49,903 nt of DNA, taken from NCBI GenBank assembly GCA_964556005.1, contig CAZKUR010000023.1, positions 1 through 49,903 on the forward strand. Direction: 5' to 3'. Source of the DNA: CAZKUR01 sp964556005. GTDB lineage: Bacteria; Bacteroidota; Ignavibacteria; Ignavibacteriales; Ignavibacteriaceae. A program made the translations under genes and the position numbers. Numbering within the stretch: the stretch's first letter is position 1; every line of letters starts with the position of its first letter. Below, one piece after another: positions 49,207 to 49,903 of this stretch. The notes below the pieces were generated by a model. It was not told where the DNA came from. It saw nothing but the letters and a program-made list of their open reading frames with translations, and made no database searches.

Positions 49207-49220
49207 TGAGCATATGCTCA
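49207..49220. promoter_or_regulatory. perfect 14-base palindrome upstream of the DUF134-NifX gene
   Basis: TGAGCATATGCTCA is a perfect palindrome ending ten bases before ATG 49195-49197 (minus strand). Position and symmetry suit an operator for the DUF134 protein acting on its own operon. Confidence 0.5.
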
Positions 49221-49442
49221 AAACTATATAAAATTTCTCTCAAATACAATTCAAAATAAAGTGTAATTTTTAAGATAAATTCGACATTTTCAATAATGTT
49301 GTTGGAGTAAAAAGGAGTAAACAATGAGAAATTAAAAGATTGAAAAATTAATATGAATGACTTGAAGATAAAATAGACGATACCTTCCATTGTTGCTTTG
49401 AGCCTTGAGAAGATGTCGTCTTTAATCGATTGTTCCCTAAAT
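49221..49442. other. AT-rich intergenic region, no gene seen
   Basis: About 220 bases upstream of the DUF134-NifX gene. It should carry the promoter of the long leftward run. No sigma-54-like spacing pattern (CAA-N8-CCA on the plus strand) and no RNA gene were found. Confidence 0.4.
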
Positions 49443-49840
49443 TTATTTGAGTAGAACCATTTTTTTCGTCGAAATAAAATCGCCGGATTTTATCCTGTAA
49501 ATATAGATTCCGCTTGCAAGTTTCGATGCGTTGAAATCAACTGTATACTTTCCGGCATTTTTGTATCCGTTTATCAGAGTCATGATTTCTCTTCCAAGAA
49601 CGTCATAAACTTTTAGTTCTACATTTCCAGGCTTTGGTACCTGATAAGTTATTTTTGTTGCAGGATTAAATGGATTGGGATAGTTCTGCGAAAGTTCATA
49701 TGTTTTAACTGTTTCTTCACCATTGAAATTTATTGTTTTCGTTGAACTTTTTTCAATTATATTATTTGCTGACAAGATTTGGATTAATGAGTAACTAGGA
49801 TCAAAGTTATCATTAACACTCATTTTCAGAAACACTATGA
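49443..49840 (-). pseudogene. type IX secretion cargo C-terminal domain, cut by an IS end
   Basis: About 130 readable residues ending in a type IX sorting domain: YELSQNYPNPFNPATKITYQ near residues 50-69, VELKVYDVLGREI, YTVDFNASKLASGIYIYRI and the terminal STKKMVLLK. The region upstream is only ~45 residues of remaining protein and runs into IS-like sequence at 49841 with a stop in frame beyond it; there is no proper start codon. The body of the secreted protein is missing, so this is the 3' stump of a disrupted gene. The motif is characteristic of Bacteroidota/Ignavibacteria. Confidence 0.75.
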
Positions 49841-49903
49841 TGTACCCAAAAAACTGGACAAAAATTTAAGGTGGAAAAGCCTTAAATTATACTAAGCGAA
49901 AGG
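49841..49903. mobile_element. partial end of an IS3-family-like insertion sequence
   Basis: TGTACCCAAAAAACTGGACA begins with TG and closely resembles terminal inverted repeats of the IS3 family (IS150 group), whose ends read TGTNCxxCCCxAAAAAxxTGGACA-like. It directly abuts the truncated sorting-domain gene. The transposase would be outside the window. Confidence 0.5.

Noticed and set aside
1..49903. tRNA, rRNA, CRISPR
   Set aside because: No tRNA-like GGTTCGAATCC arms, no rRNA signature and no regularly spaced direct repeats were found by eye; a covariance search (Infernal/tRNAscan) would be decisive.

Overview
The window (about 49.9 kb, AT-rich) most resembles an anaerobic or facultative member of the Ignavibacteria/Chlorobi side of the Bacteroidota. 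The clearest taxonomic hint is a type IX secretion sorting domain with a YPNPFNP motif at the right edge. Other signs are many multiheme c-type cytochromes, NrfD/HdrD-type quinone modules and low-GC coding. One assembly gap of 100 Ns (3302-3401) cuts a dehydrogenase gene. No rRNA, tRNA or CRISPR array was seen.

Layout. 1-4.9 kb: the 3' end of a probable HAO-like multiheme cytochrome, a methyltransferase, a PaaI-type thioesterase with a NifX-family protein, membrane methyltransferase, gapped SDR and an MbfA-type ferritin/VIT1 protein. 5-10 kb: a leftward operon for an HdrD-NarI-FeS-NrfD membrane complex (Hmc/Dsr type) in which a six-heme domain is fused to the NrfD subunit. 10.4-13.9 kb: a NifX-DUF1847 fusion, a Usp-like protein and sigma-54 activator 1. 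14-17.2 kb: a leftward NifX-family operon (DUF89, three NifX-like, DUF5320, thioesterase). 17.4-24 kb: sigma-54 activator 2, then a leftward operon of a ligand-poor MBL protein, Tat FeS subunit, NrfD and a 13-heme cytochrome. 24-28 kb: housekeeping-like genes (deformylase, PSD-like, epimerase fusion, PLP protein). 28.1-32.2 kb: ferredoxin, radical SAM, sigma-54 activator 3, NifX-like and cNMP-domain proteins. 32.4-35.8 kb: Dps, cupin, a decayed KaiC-like gene, TPR, octaheme tetrathionate-reductase-like cytochrome. 36-40 kb: sigma-54 activator 4, thioesterase, ferredoxin, methyltransferase, an intact MBL protein. 40.5-49.2 kb: an 11-gene leftward run headed by a DUF134-NifX regulator and Mrp ATPase and ending with a radical SAM protein and an OYE-type flavoprotein. 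Right edge: a T9SS-cargo gene cut by what looks like an IS3-family end.

How it may fit together. Four sigma-54 enhancer-binding proteins, each with a PAS domain bearing the same C-x8-C-x3-C motif, sit beside multiheme/quinone modules or NifX-family operons. The intergenic regions carry repeated TTGCA/TGCAA half-sites and, beside three of the activators, TTGG(C/T)A-N7-TTG sigma-54-like promoters. I infer a redox-sensing sigma-54 regulon that couples respiratory electron-transfer complexes to NifX/ORP-like metal-cluster proteins, reminiscent of the sigma-54-controlled orp operons of Desulfovibrio. This is inference; the motifs themselves are visible in the sequence.
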